Part shown: positions 10,875 to 19,201 of the stretch, piece after piece | How positions within the stretch are numbered: the first letter of the stretch is position 1 | How the letters are laid out: each line of letters opens with the position of its first letter | Origin: a bacterium | GTDB lineage: Bacteria > Bacteroidota > Ignavibacteria > Kapaibacteriales > UBA2268 | Direction: 5' to 3' | Assembly (NCBI GenBank): GCA_024711295.1 | Contig: JANJTB010000029.1 | Location: 1 to 64,000 of the forward strand | Length of the DNA: 64,000 nt | Made by a program: the position numbers and the translations under genes | Notes under the pieces: model-generated | The model's input: the letters and a program-made list of their open reading frames with translations, nothing else | Database searches by the model: none | Told to the model about the DNA's origin: nothing

Positions 10875-13800
10875 ATGCATTTTTTTAACAAAGTATTAAA
10901 AAAATTGGCTTCAACGAGAATTATTGGATTAAAAATCGTACTACTTCTTATTAGTACTATATTTATTATGAATTTAGAAGCTCAACCGCCTAATTATTCC
11001 ACATGGCATTTTAAAGACGGTAATCTAAGTGCTACTAAACGCAATAATCCCGGTTACATGTACCAGAATATTGATTCTTTCATAGTAAAGTGGTCAACAC
11101 CCTATATTAGCGGGGATGTCGTACCTTTGATTGGAAACATTAAGTCTAATAGTTTCTCTGGAGTATCTGACACAGAACCGCTCGAAATAGTTGCATTAAT
11201 GGGAGATGAACTTATACTAATCAACGGAGCAGGTAAGCTTATAAAAAGACAGAAACTCCCCTCTTTTGCTTTGAATGTTAAATCACTAACAGCTTTATTC
11301 GACTCTACTGATACAGGTTTTAGCGAATACACAAGAAATACTGTTCTTATAGGTTCGGAATCAATTGAATATTTCGATCCGAATAAACGAGACACTTTAG
11401 CGCACTCATACATATTCGGCTATGACACTGATATGGATTCGCTAAAAGTTGTAAAAAGATTATCCATTGATTTAAGAGAATTTAAACCTAATGTTTCTTG
11501 CTCTATCAAACCTTTTTACGGAAGAAGAGTTAACGGAAAACTTATGGTTTATTCAATAATTGACATGGAGAAACCCATTATAAATGCAAACAACAATCAA
11601 TATCAATATTTTCGTGGATTTGCACAATTTTATGATGATGATATTAATTCAGTTTTTCCTTTGCCCGACGTCAAAGACCAGAAGCAATTTAGATTTCACA
11701 TAGCAGGTGATGTAGGTTTATATCAGCCATCTGTTAAATTATTAGCCAATAATTTTGCAGGTGCTCTGCTTCCATACCAGAAAATCAATACTCACGAAGA
11801 TACTCTTTTTAAAAAATACTCAGTAATTGAGCAACTCGGCGGAGCTAATTATTCTACACATGCAGATTCAAATTACATTGTCGGATTCAATATAACCAAT
11901 ACCGGAACAGCATCAACATTTTCACCGATTCCATTTACACCAAACGGAAACAGACCGATAATCAGACCTGTTTATGCGGAGCTTACTGACGCTAATGGTA
12001 CTCTAAGTAGAAATTACATGCTTGTTTTGGAACAATACTCAGGTATTGACAGTTCTGTCGGAACAGCTAAGATTCATTTGTATAATGCTGCAGGTTCTGC
12101 AATTACAAGTGGTTCCAGACTCCCAATTCCTGCTTTGACAGGGTCGAAAAATCATTATTGGTCTGTTGCAGTTGGAAATGTTGACGGAAAAATTACAAAC
12201 TTCTGGGAAAAATATTATCCCAACAATCGTGGCAATGAAATAATCATAACCCAAAGCACCAAGGAAAGCGTAATTCCCGAAAATCGCTTATTTGTAATGA
12301 GATATAATAACGGTAATCCAATTATTAAGCCTACACCTAGCGGTGATACTTTATATCCTTTTGATACTATTGCAACTTCGAGAGTAAATGGTTGGCTTGC
12401 AGCTGTTTCAGATATTGACCTTAATGATGATGGTAAAGATGAAATTTTGTTGGTTGACGGCTCAAAACTGATGATTTTGAGAATGAGAGATTACAAAGAC
12501 ATCAACTTTAGGTTAGGTTATCCATTCGACACTGTGATGGTTCAGGACTTTAAAAAGCAAACAATTTCAAATGTATCAATTGCTGATTTGGAAGGGGACG
12601 GAAAGCCTGACATAATTGTAACAACTTTTGATAGTACTTACGTATTAGGCTCGCTGATTTCGAACACCATAACTATGGATTGTCCCCAAAAATCAGGTTC
12701 TACTTCATTTTGCGCAAATGACACTATTCAGCTAAGATGGACAAATGTGATAATTAGTCAACCAAAATTACGTTTAAAATTCGAAAGATTTGTCGGTGGA
12801 GTTGAACTTGATACATTAATTATTGATGATGAAATTGACAATCAAAATGATACGATTAATTATAGTTTTATTGCTGGACTATCTTTATTTGAGGGTACTA
12901 ATTCATCAAACATTTCGGGCAGATTCATACTTGAAGGTTTAGTATATCCTGATAAGTTATATGCTGAATCTTGCATTGTTGAAGTTGATAAGCCTAAGCT
13001 TACAATTACTACAATTCTACCTGACAGTATAATGGTTGGAGATATTCTTACCTTGAATGGTGAAACTAAATGTGCTGCCGTTGTAAGTGCCTACATTTTT
13101 AATTCAACTACAACTGAGTGGGATCTCATCGAATCTACACAAATTAACAATGACATCTATCAGTTAAATTATACTATTCCTTGCATTTCTGACATGTTTT
13201 ATTGCAATGAAAGTATCATGTTAGAAAAGTACATTAATTTAATGTTTGTAACAGAAATAAACGGGATTCAAGATACTTTATCAATTAATGGTATCAAAGT
13301 GGTACCTAAATTTTTCGACATCTCGATTGATCCTAAATTAACTGCAGATCCATCACTTATTATAAGATGGGATATTAATAGTGCCAAATCACTTTTACCT
13401 TGTGATAAAATTGGCATATCAGCATCTGATGATAATGGTAATACATTTAATCAAATATCTTTAGTTGATATTAATGCCGGATTCTTTAAGTGGGAAGTTC
13501 CATATAGCATTTCGGATAATTTAATAATAAGAGTTTGTTGTGATAATTATCAGTGCCTAAGGACTGATACCGCAGTTTCAGATGTTACTCCAAAATATGT
13601 AAATATAATAGCACCTAATCCATTTAATCCGAACATTGAAACAATGGAGTATGTTTACAAAATTGATAAAAGTTCGAATGTAACAGTAAAGATTTTCGAC
13701 CAAAGCAACAGATTAGTTAAATTATTATTAAATAATGCATCCAAAAATCAGGACATTGTTTATACCGACAGGTGGGACGGCACAAACGAAAATGGCTCGC

Positions 13801-13883
13801 TCGTTGCGAATGGTCTTTATTATTTAGTATTTGAATTACCAAATGGAAAGAGGGAAATTCATCAGGTTTTCGTAGCAAAATAA
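10875..13883 (+). CDS. Secreted FG-GAP/VCBS-type protein with FlgD-like type IX sorting domain
   Basis: Predicted exported protein of 1002 residues. I placed the start at ATG 10875 rather than 10860 because GGAG at 10862-10865 is well spaced for it. The signal segment is IIGLKIVLLLISTIFIMNLEAQ. FG-GAP-like metal-binding loops appear as DIDLNDDGKDEILLV and ADLEGDGKPDIIV around residues 510-590, which suggests an integrin-type propeller. The C-terminus is the FlgD-like sorting domain (APNPFNP ... DRWDGTNENGSLVANGLYY). It is preceded by a 149-nt AT-rich gap, so it is probably transcribed separately from the paralog array. The response regulator gene follows 32 nt later. The ligand or enzymatic activity is not identifiable. 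Confidence 0.82.
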   Translation: MHFFNKVLKKLASTRIIGLKIVLLLISTIFIMNLEAQPPNYSTWHFKDGNLSATKRNNPGYMYQNIDSFIVKWSTPYISGDVVPLIGNIKSNSFSGVSDTEPLEIVALMGDELILINGAGKLIKRQKLPSFALNVKSLTALFDSTDTGFSEYTRNTVLIGSESIEYFDPNKRDTLAHSYIFGYDTDMDSLKVVKRLSIDLREFKPNVSCSIKPFYGRRVNGKLMVYSIIDMEKPIINANNNQYQYFRGFAQFYDDDINSVFPLPDVKDQKQFRFHIAGDVGLYQPSVKLLANNFAGALLPYQKINTHEDTLFKKYSVIEQLGGANYSTHADSNYIVGFNITNTGTASTFSPIPFTPNGNRPIIRPVYAELTDANGTLSRNYMLVLEQYSGIDSSVGTAKIHLYNAAGSAITSGSRLPIPALTGSKNHYWSVAVGNVDGKITNFWEKYYPNNRGNEIIITQSTKESVIPENRLFVMRYNNGNPIIKPTPSGDTLYPFDTIATSRVNGWLAAVSDIDLNDDGKDEILLVDGSKLMILRMRDYKDINFRLGYPFDTVMVQDFKKQTISNVSIADLEGDGKPDIIVTTFDSTYVLGSLISNTITMDCPQKSGSTSFCANDTIQLRWTNVIISQPKLRLKFERFVGGVELDTLIIDDEIDNQNDTINYSFIAGLSLFEGTNSSNISGRFILEGLVYPDKLYAESCIVEVDKPKLTITTILPDSIMVGDILTLNGETKCAAVVSAYIFNSTTTEWDLIESTQINNDIYQLNYTIPCISDMFYCNESIMLEKYINLMFVTEINGIQDTLSINGIKVVPKFFDISIDPKLTADPSLIIRWDINSAKSLLPCDKIGISASDDNGNTFNQISLVDINAGFFKWEVPYSISDNLIIRVCCDNYQCLRTDTAVSDVTPKYVNIIAPNPFNPNIETMEYVYKIDKSSNVTVKIFDQSNRLVKLLLNNASKNQDIVYTDRWDGTNENGSLVANGLYYLVFELPNGKREIHQVFVAK

Positions 13884-13915
13884 TTAATTCAATTTCAAAT
13901 AAATTGGGAGAATTT

Positions 13916-14599
13916 ATGAGAGTTCTTGTTGTAGAAGACGAGAAAAAAGTCGCAAATTTTATTAAACATGGCCTCGAAGAAGAGCGCTATATAGTTGAAA
14001 CCGTCAACGATGGTATTTCAGCTATTGACGTAGTAATGAACAATCATTTTGATGCAATAGTGCTCGATGTCATGTTGCCTGGGAAAGACGGCTTGACCTT
14101 ACTGAAAGAGATTAGAGATTCCGGAATTTCTACACCGGTAATATTACTTACAGCACGTTCAACAGTAGAAGACAAAGTTGCTGGATTAGATTTGGGTGCA
14201 GATGATTATCTCCCTAAACCCTTTTCATTTGATGAACTTGCAGCCAGATTAAGGTCAATTTTAAGAAGGTCGAGTCCGGAAAAAAGTACAAAGTTACGAG
14301 CTGGTGATTTAATCCTTGATACAGTTTCACATTTGGCTTATCGTCATGGAAGAGAAATTGAGTTAACAACAAAAGAGTATGCTCTTCTCGAATATATGAT
14401 GAGAAATAAAAATAGAATTCTTAGTAGATCTACAATTACTCAACATGTATGGAAGCACAATTTTGATCCTGAGTCAAACATTATTGATGTATATATCAAA
14501 AGACTGCGGTCAAAAATTGAGAAAGATGACGAAAAACCTATTGTTCAAAGTATTCGTGGTGTTGGATATCGTTTAAGAGAAGTGGCTAACGAAGAATAA
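13916..14599 (+). CDS. OmpR/PhoB-family response regulator, orphan
   Basis: DNA-binding two-component response regulator of 227 residues. The receiver domain (about 1-115) shows the acidic pair E7-D8, phospho-acceptor D51 in VLDVMLPGKDGL, T79 and K101 in DDYLPKPF. The winged-helix output domain (about 125-223) has the typical ELTTKEYALLEYMM and RGVGYRLR signatures. ATG 13916 is preferred over TTG 13904 because GGGAGA at 13906-13911 lies immediately upstream. No histidine kinase gene adjoins it in this window, so its partner is encoded elsewhere or it is an orphan. The MazG-like gene begins 5 nt downstream, giving a likely two-gene operon. Its targets are unknown. Confidence 0.93.
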   Translation: MRVLVVEDEKKVANFIKHGLEEERYIVETVNDGISAIDVVMNNHFDAIVLDVMLPGKDGLTLLKEIRDSGISTPVILLTARSTVEDKVAGLDLGADDYLPKPFSFDELAARLRSILRRSSPEKSTKLRAGDLILDTVSHLAYRHGREIELTTKEYALLEYMMRNKNRILSRSTITQHVWKHNFDPESNIIDVYIKRLRSKIEKDDEKPIVQSIRGVGYRLREVANEE

Positions 14600-14604
14600 A
14601 TAAT

Positions 14605-14952
14605 ATGCACAATAAGTTTTATGAACTTATCGAAATCATAAGCGATAAAATTGATAATATTCAAAATGGATTCGACGCTTATCAGAATGAATGTTTTGAT
14701 AAGCGTCTTCCAGAATTTTTTTGTTTGGAACTTAATGGTGAAGCTGGTGAGCTTGCTAACCTTGAAAAGAAAAGTTGGAAAGGCAAAGTTATAAATAAAG
14801 AACAATTTGAGGATGAGGCAGCTGATGTATTGATTGCCCTAATGAACTATTCTAACTCAAAAGGAATAAATTTAGGAGAATCAGTTAAACGAAAACTCCT
14901 TAGAATAGAGCAGAATAGAATTTTGTTAGAGTCTAAAGGTGAAAGGTTTTGA
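14605..14952 (+). CDS. MazG-like nucleotide pyrophosphohydrolase
   Basis: Small all-alpha NTP pyrophosphatase fold protein (115 residues). The characteristic metal-binding pair is visible: E46-x-x-E49 in NGEAGELAN and E71-x-x-D74 in EDEAADVLIAL. Family members hydrolyse (d)NTPs to NMP and pyrophosphate and are often housekeeping enzymes that remove non-canonical nucleotides. The length matches single-domain MazG-like proteins rather than the double-domain MazG of Escherichia coli. It lies 5 nt after the response regulator gene and is probably cotranscribed with it. The exact substrate cannot be read from the sequence. Confidence 0.8.
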   Translation: MHNKFYELIEIISDKIDNIQNGFDAYQNECFDKRLPEFFCLELNGEAGELANLEKKSWKGKVINKEQFEDEAADVLIALMNYSNSKGINLGESVKRKLLRIEQNRILLESKGERF

Positions 14953-14964
14953 TTCTTTACTTTT

Positions 14965-15510
14965 TTAAAGATAAAATAGCAAGAATATAAGCGGTACTAA
15001 AATTCCTAAGGCACTCAAAATTGCACCTCGCCAAACTAATCCATACCTGCCTTTCAGTATAAACAAACCTGATATAGCCAAAAAAGCTAATACAACACAG
15101 AAAATATCAGAAAACCAAGTCCACAAAACTCCAGGGTTGTAATGTAAAAAGTTTACTTCCTTGAATAGCGGTCTATTTCTAATGGTTTCGATGTTGCAAT
15201 CTCCCCTATTCATAAACAGAGTAATATTTCCACCATGCACAAAAATTCTGCAAGTACTATCATTTAGAAAATAGTGGCTTTTGTATTGACCTACTTCCCC
15301 AGCTTTTACTAAAATTTCGTCAATAACATTTTGGTCAACTTTTTCAATTTTTCTATCAAGTCCAAAATCTGCATTTTTGATAATATAGTTTGGATTCCAG
15401 TCACGCTTATGGTTTATAGCTATGCCTGAAATCGCATATATGAGAATCATACCTACAAAAAAGTAACCCAAATCTCTGTGAAGAGTTTTGTTTAGCTTAT
15501 ATATATTCAT
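14965..15510 (-). CDS. Small PepSY-associated transmembrane protein
   Basis: Inner-membrane protein of about 181 residues with three predicted transmembrane segments: LGYFFVGMILIYAISGIAI near the start, then two near the end (FSDIFCVVLAFLAISGLFIL and LSALGILVPLIFLLFYL). The N-terminal LHRDLGYFFVG...NHKRDWNP pattern and the later LHYNPGVLWTWFSD are typical of PepSY-associated TM helix proteins. These often occur with metal or siderophore uptake and periplasmic redox genes. I chose the ATG at 15510; the frame stays open to a TTG at 15564, but that would run into the hairpin at 15539-15577. No iron-uptake gene is adjacent, so its substrate context is open. Confidence 0.72.
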   Translation of the reverse strand: MNIYKLNKTLHRDLGYFFVGMILIYAISGIAINHKRDWNPNYIIKNADFGLDRKIEKVDQNVIDEILVKAGEVGQYKSHYFLNDSTCRIFVHGGNITLFMNRGDCNIETIRNRPLFKEVNFLHYNPGVLWTWFSDIFCVVLAFLAISGLFILKGRYGLVWRGAILSALGILVPLIFLLFYL

Positions 15511-15538
15511 ACTATTTTCAATTTTTTCTATAAAAAAC

Positions 15539-15577
15539 AGGTTGTCTCTTTTACTACGAATCAATCAGAGACAACCT
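15539..15577 (-). terminator. Perfect 11-bp hairpin with T-tract (minus strand)
   Basis: AGGTTGTCTCT at 15539-15549 pairs perfectly with AGAGACAACCT at 15567-15577 across a 17-nt loop. On the minus strand the stem is followed, after one G, by TTTTTTAT, as in a rho-independent terminator. It sits between the end of the lipoprotein gene (15608) and the start of the PepSY protein (15510), so it should end the former and separate the two. An attenuator role for the downstream gene is possible but not shown. Confidence 0.75.
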
Positions 15578-15607
15578 TTTGTCAATACATAAAATAAGTC
15601 AGTCAGA

Positions 15608-16120
15608 CTAAATTTCTTTTACTTCAATTCCAGTCATTGTATATTTCGAAACATAACCTTTTTTGCTTTTTTCGACTTGTGCTTTTAAAAGCTCAACTTT
15701 TTTCATACTTTCTTCAAACTCACAGGATTCAGTGCTTTCAGAACTTTCTTTTTCAATCTCGGCAAGCCATTCGTTTATATAAGCCATATCAATTTTTTCT
15801 TCTTCTAATAAACCTGTAACTATTACTTTGCTTCCCTCATACTTCTTATCAAAAGAAGGGATATTATCGCCTGTGAATATTTGGAGTCTATTGTCTGGTG
15901 TAGCACCTGAAATAAACATTTTCTTACCACTATGTGAACAAACATGAACGCACAGCCCCTCTACAGAAACCTTGTCGCCTACTTTGTAAACAAAATCCTC
16001 ATTCATCAAATCATCTACAGTGTAAATTTGATTTTTTTGTGCCTGAGGTTCTGTTTTCTCCCAAGTACAAGAATTTAGCATAACCAATGCCAAAATTATT
16101 GTAATGAACATTTTATACAT
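15608..16120 (-). CDS. Predicted lipoprotein with OB-fold-like domain
   Basis: Probable outer- or inner-membrane-anchored lipoprotein of 170 residues: a signal segment ends in a lipobox, LNSC, with the lipidated Cys near residue 18. The stretch from about residue 35 to 115 (VGDKVSVEGLCVHVCSHSGKKMFISG ... KVIVTGLLEE) resembles small OB-fold periplasmic domains of the tRNA_anti-like or BOF type. It contains a closely spaced Cys pair in CVHVCSHSG that might bind metal or form a disulphide. The C-terminus is a charged helix rich in Glu and Lys. A GGAA sequence 8-9 nt upstream supports the first ATG. The function is unknown; proximity to the PepSY protein hints at a metal or redox theme but proves nothing. 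Confidence 0.7.
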   Translation of the reverse strand: MYKMFITIILALVMLNSCTWEKTEPQAQKNQIYTVDDLMNEDFVYKVGDKVSVEGLCVHVCSHSGKKMFISGATPDNRLQIFTGDNIPSFDKKYEGSKVIVTGLLEEEKIDMAYINEWLAEIEKESSESTESCEFEESMKKVELLKAQVEKSKKGYVSKYTMTGIEVKEI

Positions 16121-16223
16121 TTTATTAAATTCCTTTTTTAAAAAGACATAAATTATAAAAACTTAACTTTAATTAATATTCAAAAATATGTTTTATTTTC
16201 AATATTTCAAAATAATTGATAAA

Positions 16224-17099
16224 TTAATCATTGTCAGGGGCAACTATATCAAAAGCGCACAAAACCGGACAATGGTCGGATATCTTTTCAATTTCACTCT
16301 TGGTATAAGCATGATGAATGTTGTACATATAAACGCTATTAACCAAAAATCTGTTTCGGGCGCTAGCATTAACAGTTATGTGGTCAATCATATCCCAATT
16401 AGGATTTGCACAAGACCGTTCATTCTGAGTCAGGAACTCAAAACCATTATTTTCGATCAATGGAATCATATTTTTTGATTTTGGTCTGGTTGGGTTGTCA
16501 TTAAAATCCCCAACAATCATTATATCCTGTTCTTTCCCTGCTTTAGATATGGAGTCAGACCAATTACGAAGTACTTCCGCTTGTTTTCTTCGCATGTCAA
16601 AGCTTGCTAACCTCATAGCATCGGTACTATCATATCTTGAAGTTGATTTTAAATGAACCACCATCATTATCCAATCAAAATTCCCTTTCTTTGCTTCTAT
16701 AACCAAACCGGATCTTGTTCGATTTTTTTCAACAGCTAAAGGTTCGTAGTTTTCTATAAATTTAACACTTATATCCTTTTTGTAAATTACTGCGGGATTT
16801 TGTACGTATCCGGTATTGCCAATGAAATATGAGTAGTCAGGCAAATATTTCATAATCCTTTTTAAAGCCGCTTCATTCTCAATTTCCTGAAGACCGATGA
16901 TATCAGTATCAAGATTCATAATAATTTCTGCCAGTCTTTGATAATCCTTCTCATTTCTTTTTATTCTATCGTCATTTCCATCTCCTAACCATTCCATATT
17001 GAATGTTCCTACAACAACTGTCTGACTTTTATCAAAGCTTATTTTACTACATGAATAGAATACTAAAGTAGTCAGAATGACTAAAAATAATTTCTTCAT
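16224..17099 (-). CDS. Endonuclease/exonuclease/phosphatase (EEP) family lipoprotein
   Basis: DNase I-like fold hydrolase of 291 residues with a lipoprotein signal (MKKLFLVILTTLVFYSC). The EEP motifs appear in order: TFNMEWLGDG, IIGLQEIENEA, MVVHLKSTSRYDS, IVGDFNDNPTRP, WDMIDHITVN and a C-terminal SDHCPV. The catalytic His/Asp/Glu set therefore looks intact. The family cleaves phosphodiesters or phosphomonoesters in nucleic acids, inositol phosphates or lipids, and the substrate cannot be told here. I moved the start from the more upstream TTG at 17171 to ATG 17099, which gives a clean lipobox and removes an overlap with the desaturase gene. It is the last gene of the mtaB-TPR-desaturase run and lies 61 nt beyond the desaturase stop. 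Confidence 0.85.
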   Translation of the reverse strand: MKKLFLVILTTLVFYSCSKISFDKSQTVVVGTFNMEWLGDGNDDRIKRNEKDYQRLAEIIMNLDTDIIGLQEIENEAALKRIMKYLPDYSYFIGNTGYVQNPAVIYKKDISVKFIENYEPLAVEKNRTRSGLVIEAKKGNFDWIMMVVHLKSTSRYDSTDAMRLASFDMRRKQAEVLRNWSDSISKAGKEQDIMIVGDFNDNPTRPKSKNMIPLIENNGFEFLTQNERSCANPNWDMIDHITVNASARNRFLVNSVYMYNIHHAYTKSEIEKISDHCPVLCAFDIVAPDND

Positions 17100-17160
17100 A
17101 TTATATTTCCTAAAATTGAATATCTTGATTAAACAAAAATACATTTTTTTGATTAGATAA

Positions 17161-18630
17161 CTAAAAACCATCTATAATTGATGCACAGTTTTTACCTGAT
17201 AGAATAACCAACGGAATTCCACCACCCGGATGAACTGAACCACCCGTAAAGAATAAATTTTTGATAATTCTGGCTCGATTACCATATCTTTTGAATGCAG
17301 TAAACATACTATTTGAAGAAATTCCGTAAATACTGCCCTTATTACTCAAAAACCTTGATTCTAAATCTTTAGGAGTATAAACATGCTCGTAGATTATTTT
17401 ATTTCTAATGTCAATGCCATGCTTAAGTAGTTTGTTGATAATTAACTGTCTAACTCTTGTCACTTCACTAACCCAATTCTGGTTAACATTATATGGCATA
17501 TTTACTAAAACAAAGAAATTAGACTTACCAGCCGGTGCATGCGACTTATCATTTTTTGAAGTTATCGCAATATATATTGTCAAGTCATCCGGGACAGACT
17601 TATATTCGAATATTGTTTGAAATTCCTTATAATAGTCATTTGCATAAAAAACATTATGATGGTCAAGAATTTCAAAATCATCATCTATCCCCCATAAGAA
17701 AACCATACCTGATATCGAAGGCTCCAATTTATTTGTCTTTTTCTTAATATATTCATAACCGTCAATTAAATTTGAATATGTATATACAACATCAGAATTT
17801 GATATTATATAGTCAAATTCAAATATATCTGAGCCAATTTTAATACCTTTTGCTTTATTGTTTGTGACAATAATTTTATCAACCATGGACTTGGTATGAA
17901 TTCTGACATTAAGCTCTTCACATAATTTCTTAATACTATCAACTATTCTGAATATTCCGCCCTCGATATAATAAGCTCCGAGAACAAGCTCGACGAATGC
18001 AATTAAATTAAGGGTTCCGGGTGCTAGATATGGTGATGATCCATTATAAGTTGCATATCTGTCAAATATTTGCTGTATTTTTGGATTTGGGAAAAATTCG
18101 GAATTCACATTGTGCATGGTTGTAAAAGCATCAATTGAGGTAAAATCCAATAAATTAGGAAACTTTTTGCTTTTTATAAAGTAATTTACTTCATGTAAAG
18201 GTGAGAACAAAAAAATATCACTTGTTTTTCTGTAGATTGATTCTATTTTATTAAAGTAAGAGGATAAATTAGTAGCAGATATTGAGTCAATTTTTGAAAT
18301 CTCGGACTTAAACAACTCAAAGTCGGAAAAACTTGTGATTTCGCAGCCATCATCAAAAAAATTTTTGTTTATAATTTCTAATTTTTTGAATCGCAGATAA
18401 TCATTTGGATTTTTCCCAGAAGTAATAAACAGATCTTTTATAACATCAATCATTGTAACAACAGAAGGACCGGTATCAAAACGAAAGCCGTCAATATTTA
18501 CTTCGCCTAATTTACCACCTATGTCGTCATTTTTTTCATAAATATCAACTTCATATCCTTTTGCCGCCAAATGTACTGCAGCAGATAATCCTCCGAGACC
18601 GGCGCCAATGATTGCAACTTTTTTGGACAA
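17161..18630 (-). CDS. CrtI-like phytoene desaturase / carotenoid oxidoreductase
   Basis: FAD-dependent amine-oxidase-fold enzyme of 489 residues. An N-terminal dinucleotide-binding motif (IIGAGLGGLSAAVHLAAKG, then YEKNDDIGGK) and the CrtI C-terminal signature (LFFTGGSVHPGGGIPLVILSG) place it in the phytoene desaturase family, which includes CrtI, CrtD and CrtN-like enzymes. Such proteins desaturate or otherwise oxidise carotenoid precursors at the membrane. No phytoene synthase (crtB), cyclase or ketolase is nearby, so its exact step is unassigned. It begins 3 nt after the TPR protein gene and is probably part of the mtaB-to-EEP transcript. Confidence 0.85.
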   Translation of the reverse strand: MSKKVAIIGAGLGGLSAAVHLAAKGYEVDIYEKNDDIGGKLGEVNIDGFRFDTGPSVVTMIDVIKDLFITSGKNPNDYLRFKKLEIINKNFFDDGCEITSFSDFELFKSEISKIDSISATNLSSYFNKIESIYRKTSDIFLFSPLHEVNYFIKSKKFPNLLDFTSIDAFTTMHNVNSEFFPNPKIQQIFDRYATYNGSSPYLAPGTLNLIAFVELVLGAYYIEGGIFRIVDSIKKLCEELNVRIHTKSMVDKIIVTNNKAKGIKIGSDIFEFDYIISNSDVVYTYSNLIDGYEYIKKKTNKLEPSISGMVFLWGIDDDFEILDHHNVFYANDYYKEFQTIFEYKSVPDDLTIYIAITSKNDKSHAPAGKSNFFVLVNMPYNVNQNWVSEVTRVRQLIINKLLKHGIDIRNKIIYEHVYTPKDLESRFLSNKGSIYGISSNSMFTAFKRYGNRARIIKNLFFTGGSVHPGGGIPLVILSGKNCASIIDGF

Positions 18631-18633
18631 TTC

Positions 18634-19188
18634 CTATTTATTCCCGAGTAATGCTATATATTCAGCAACTTTTGACTTTTCTTCAGGTGTTAATTCAATT
18701 TTTTCAAGTATGAATTTTAAAGCATTAGTTAGTATTTCTGAGTCATATTTAATAATACTTTTTTCATCTAAGAGAGGAATAATATTTCTAAGCTTCTCGA
18801 TAGCCAGATCTTTTTTCCCTAAGAAAAATGGTAAGTAGTAGCATGACGAACCATAGATAAAGAGCGACTCAATGTTCTTGGGGTCTGCTGCTATACCTTT
18901 GTCCATTACCTTAATACCTTCATTAACATACTCAACTTTTTTGTGTGGCCAAAATGCATGTTTACCCTTCAGCATGGTTAGTGACCCTATGTAAGTTGTT
19001 GTAACACCATTCATTTGAGGATTATTTTTTTTAATTTCTTCAAACTCAATTATTGCTTTCTCAAGTTTATCTTCGTCTTTGACAGATTGATAGAAAAGCT
19101 TTCTCGCATTTTCCATTTTAATATTGGCACTTGCAGCCGAAATCAAAATGAATAATAAACATAAATAGCAAAATAATTTTACTTTCAT
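18634..19188 (-). CDS. Exported TPR-like protein of unknown function
   Basis: Protein of 184 residues with a signal peptide (MKVKLFCYLCLLFILISAASA). Helical repeats that read as degenerate TPRs follow, for example KAIIEFEEIKKNNPQ, YVNEGIKVMDKGIAADPKNIESLFIYG and LAIEKLRNIIPLLDE. I do not recognise a specific family. It is placed tightly between mtaB (13 nt upstream) and the CrtI-like gene (3 nt downstream), which suggests cotranscription and possibly a role connected with the desaturase in the envelope. That link rests on position only. Confidence 0.65.
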   Translation of the reverse strand: MKVKLFCYLCLLFILISAASANIKMENARKLFYQSVKDEDKLEKAIIEFEEIKKNNPQMNGVTTTYIGSLTMLKGKHAFWPHKKVEYVNEGIKVMDKGIAADPKNIESLFIYGSSCYYLPFFLGKKDLAIEKLRNIIPLLDEKSIIKYDSEILTNALKFILEKIELTPEEKSKVAEYIALLGNK

Positions 19189-19201
19189 ATTGTTTCTTTT
19201 T

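Noticed and set aside
17100-17171. Upstream extension of the EEP gene overlapping the desaturase
   Set aside because: Starts with TTG and disrupts the lipoprotein signal; the ATG at 17099 yields a standard lipobox.
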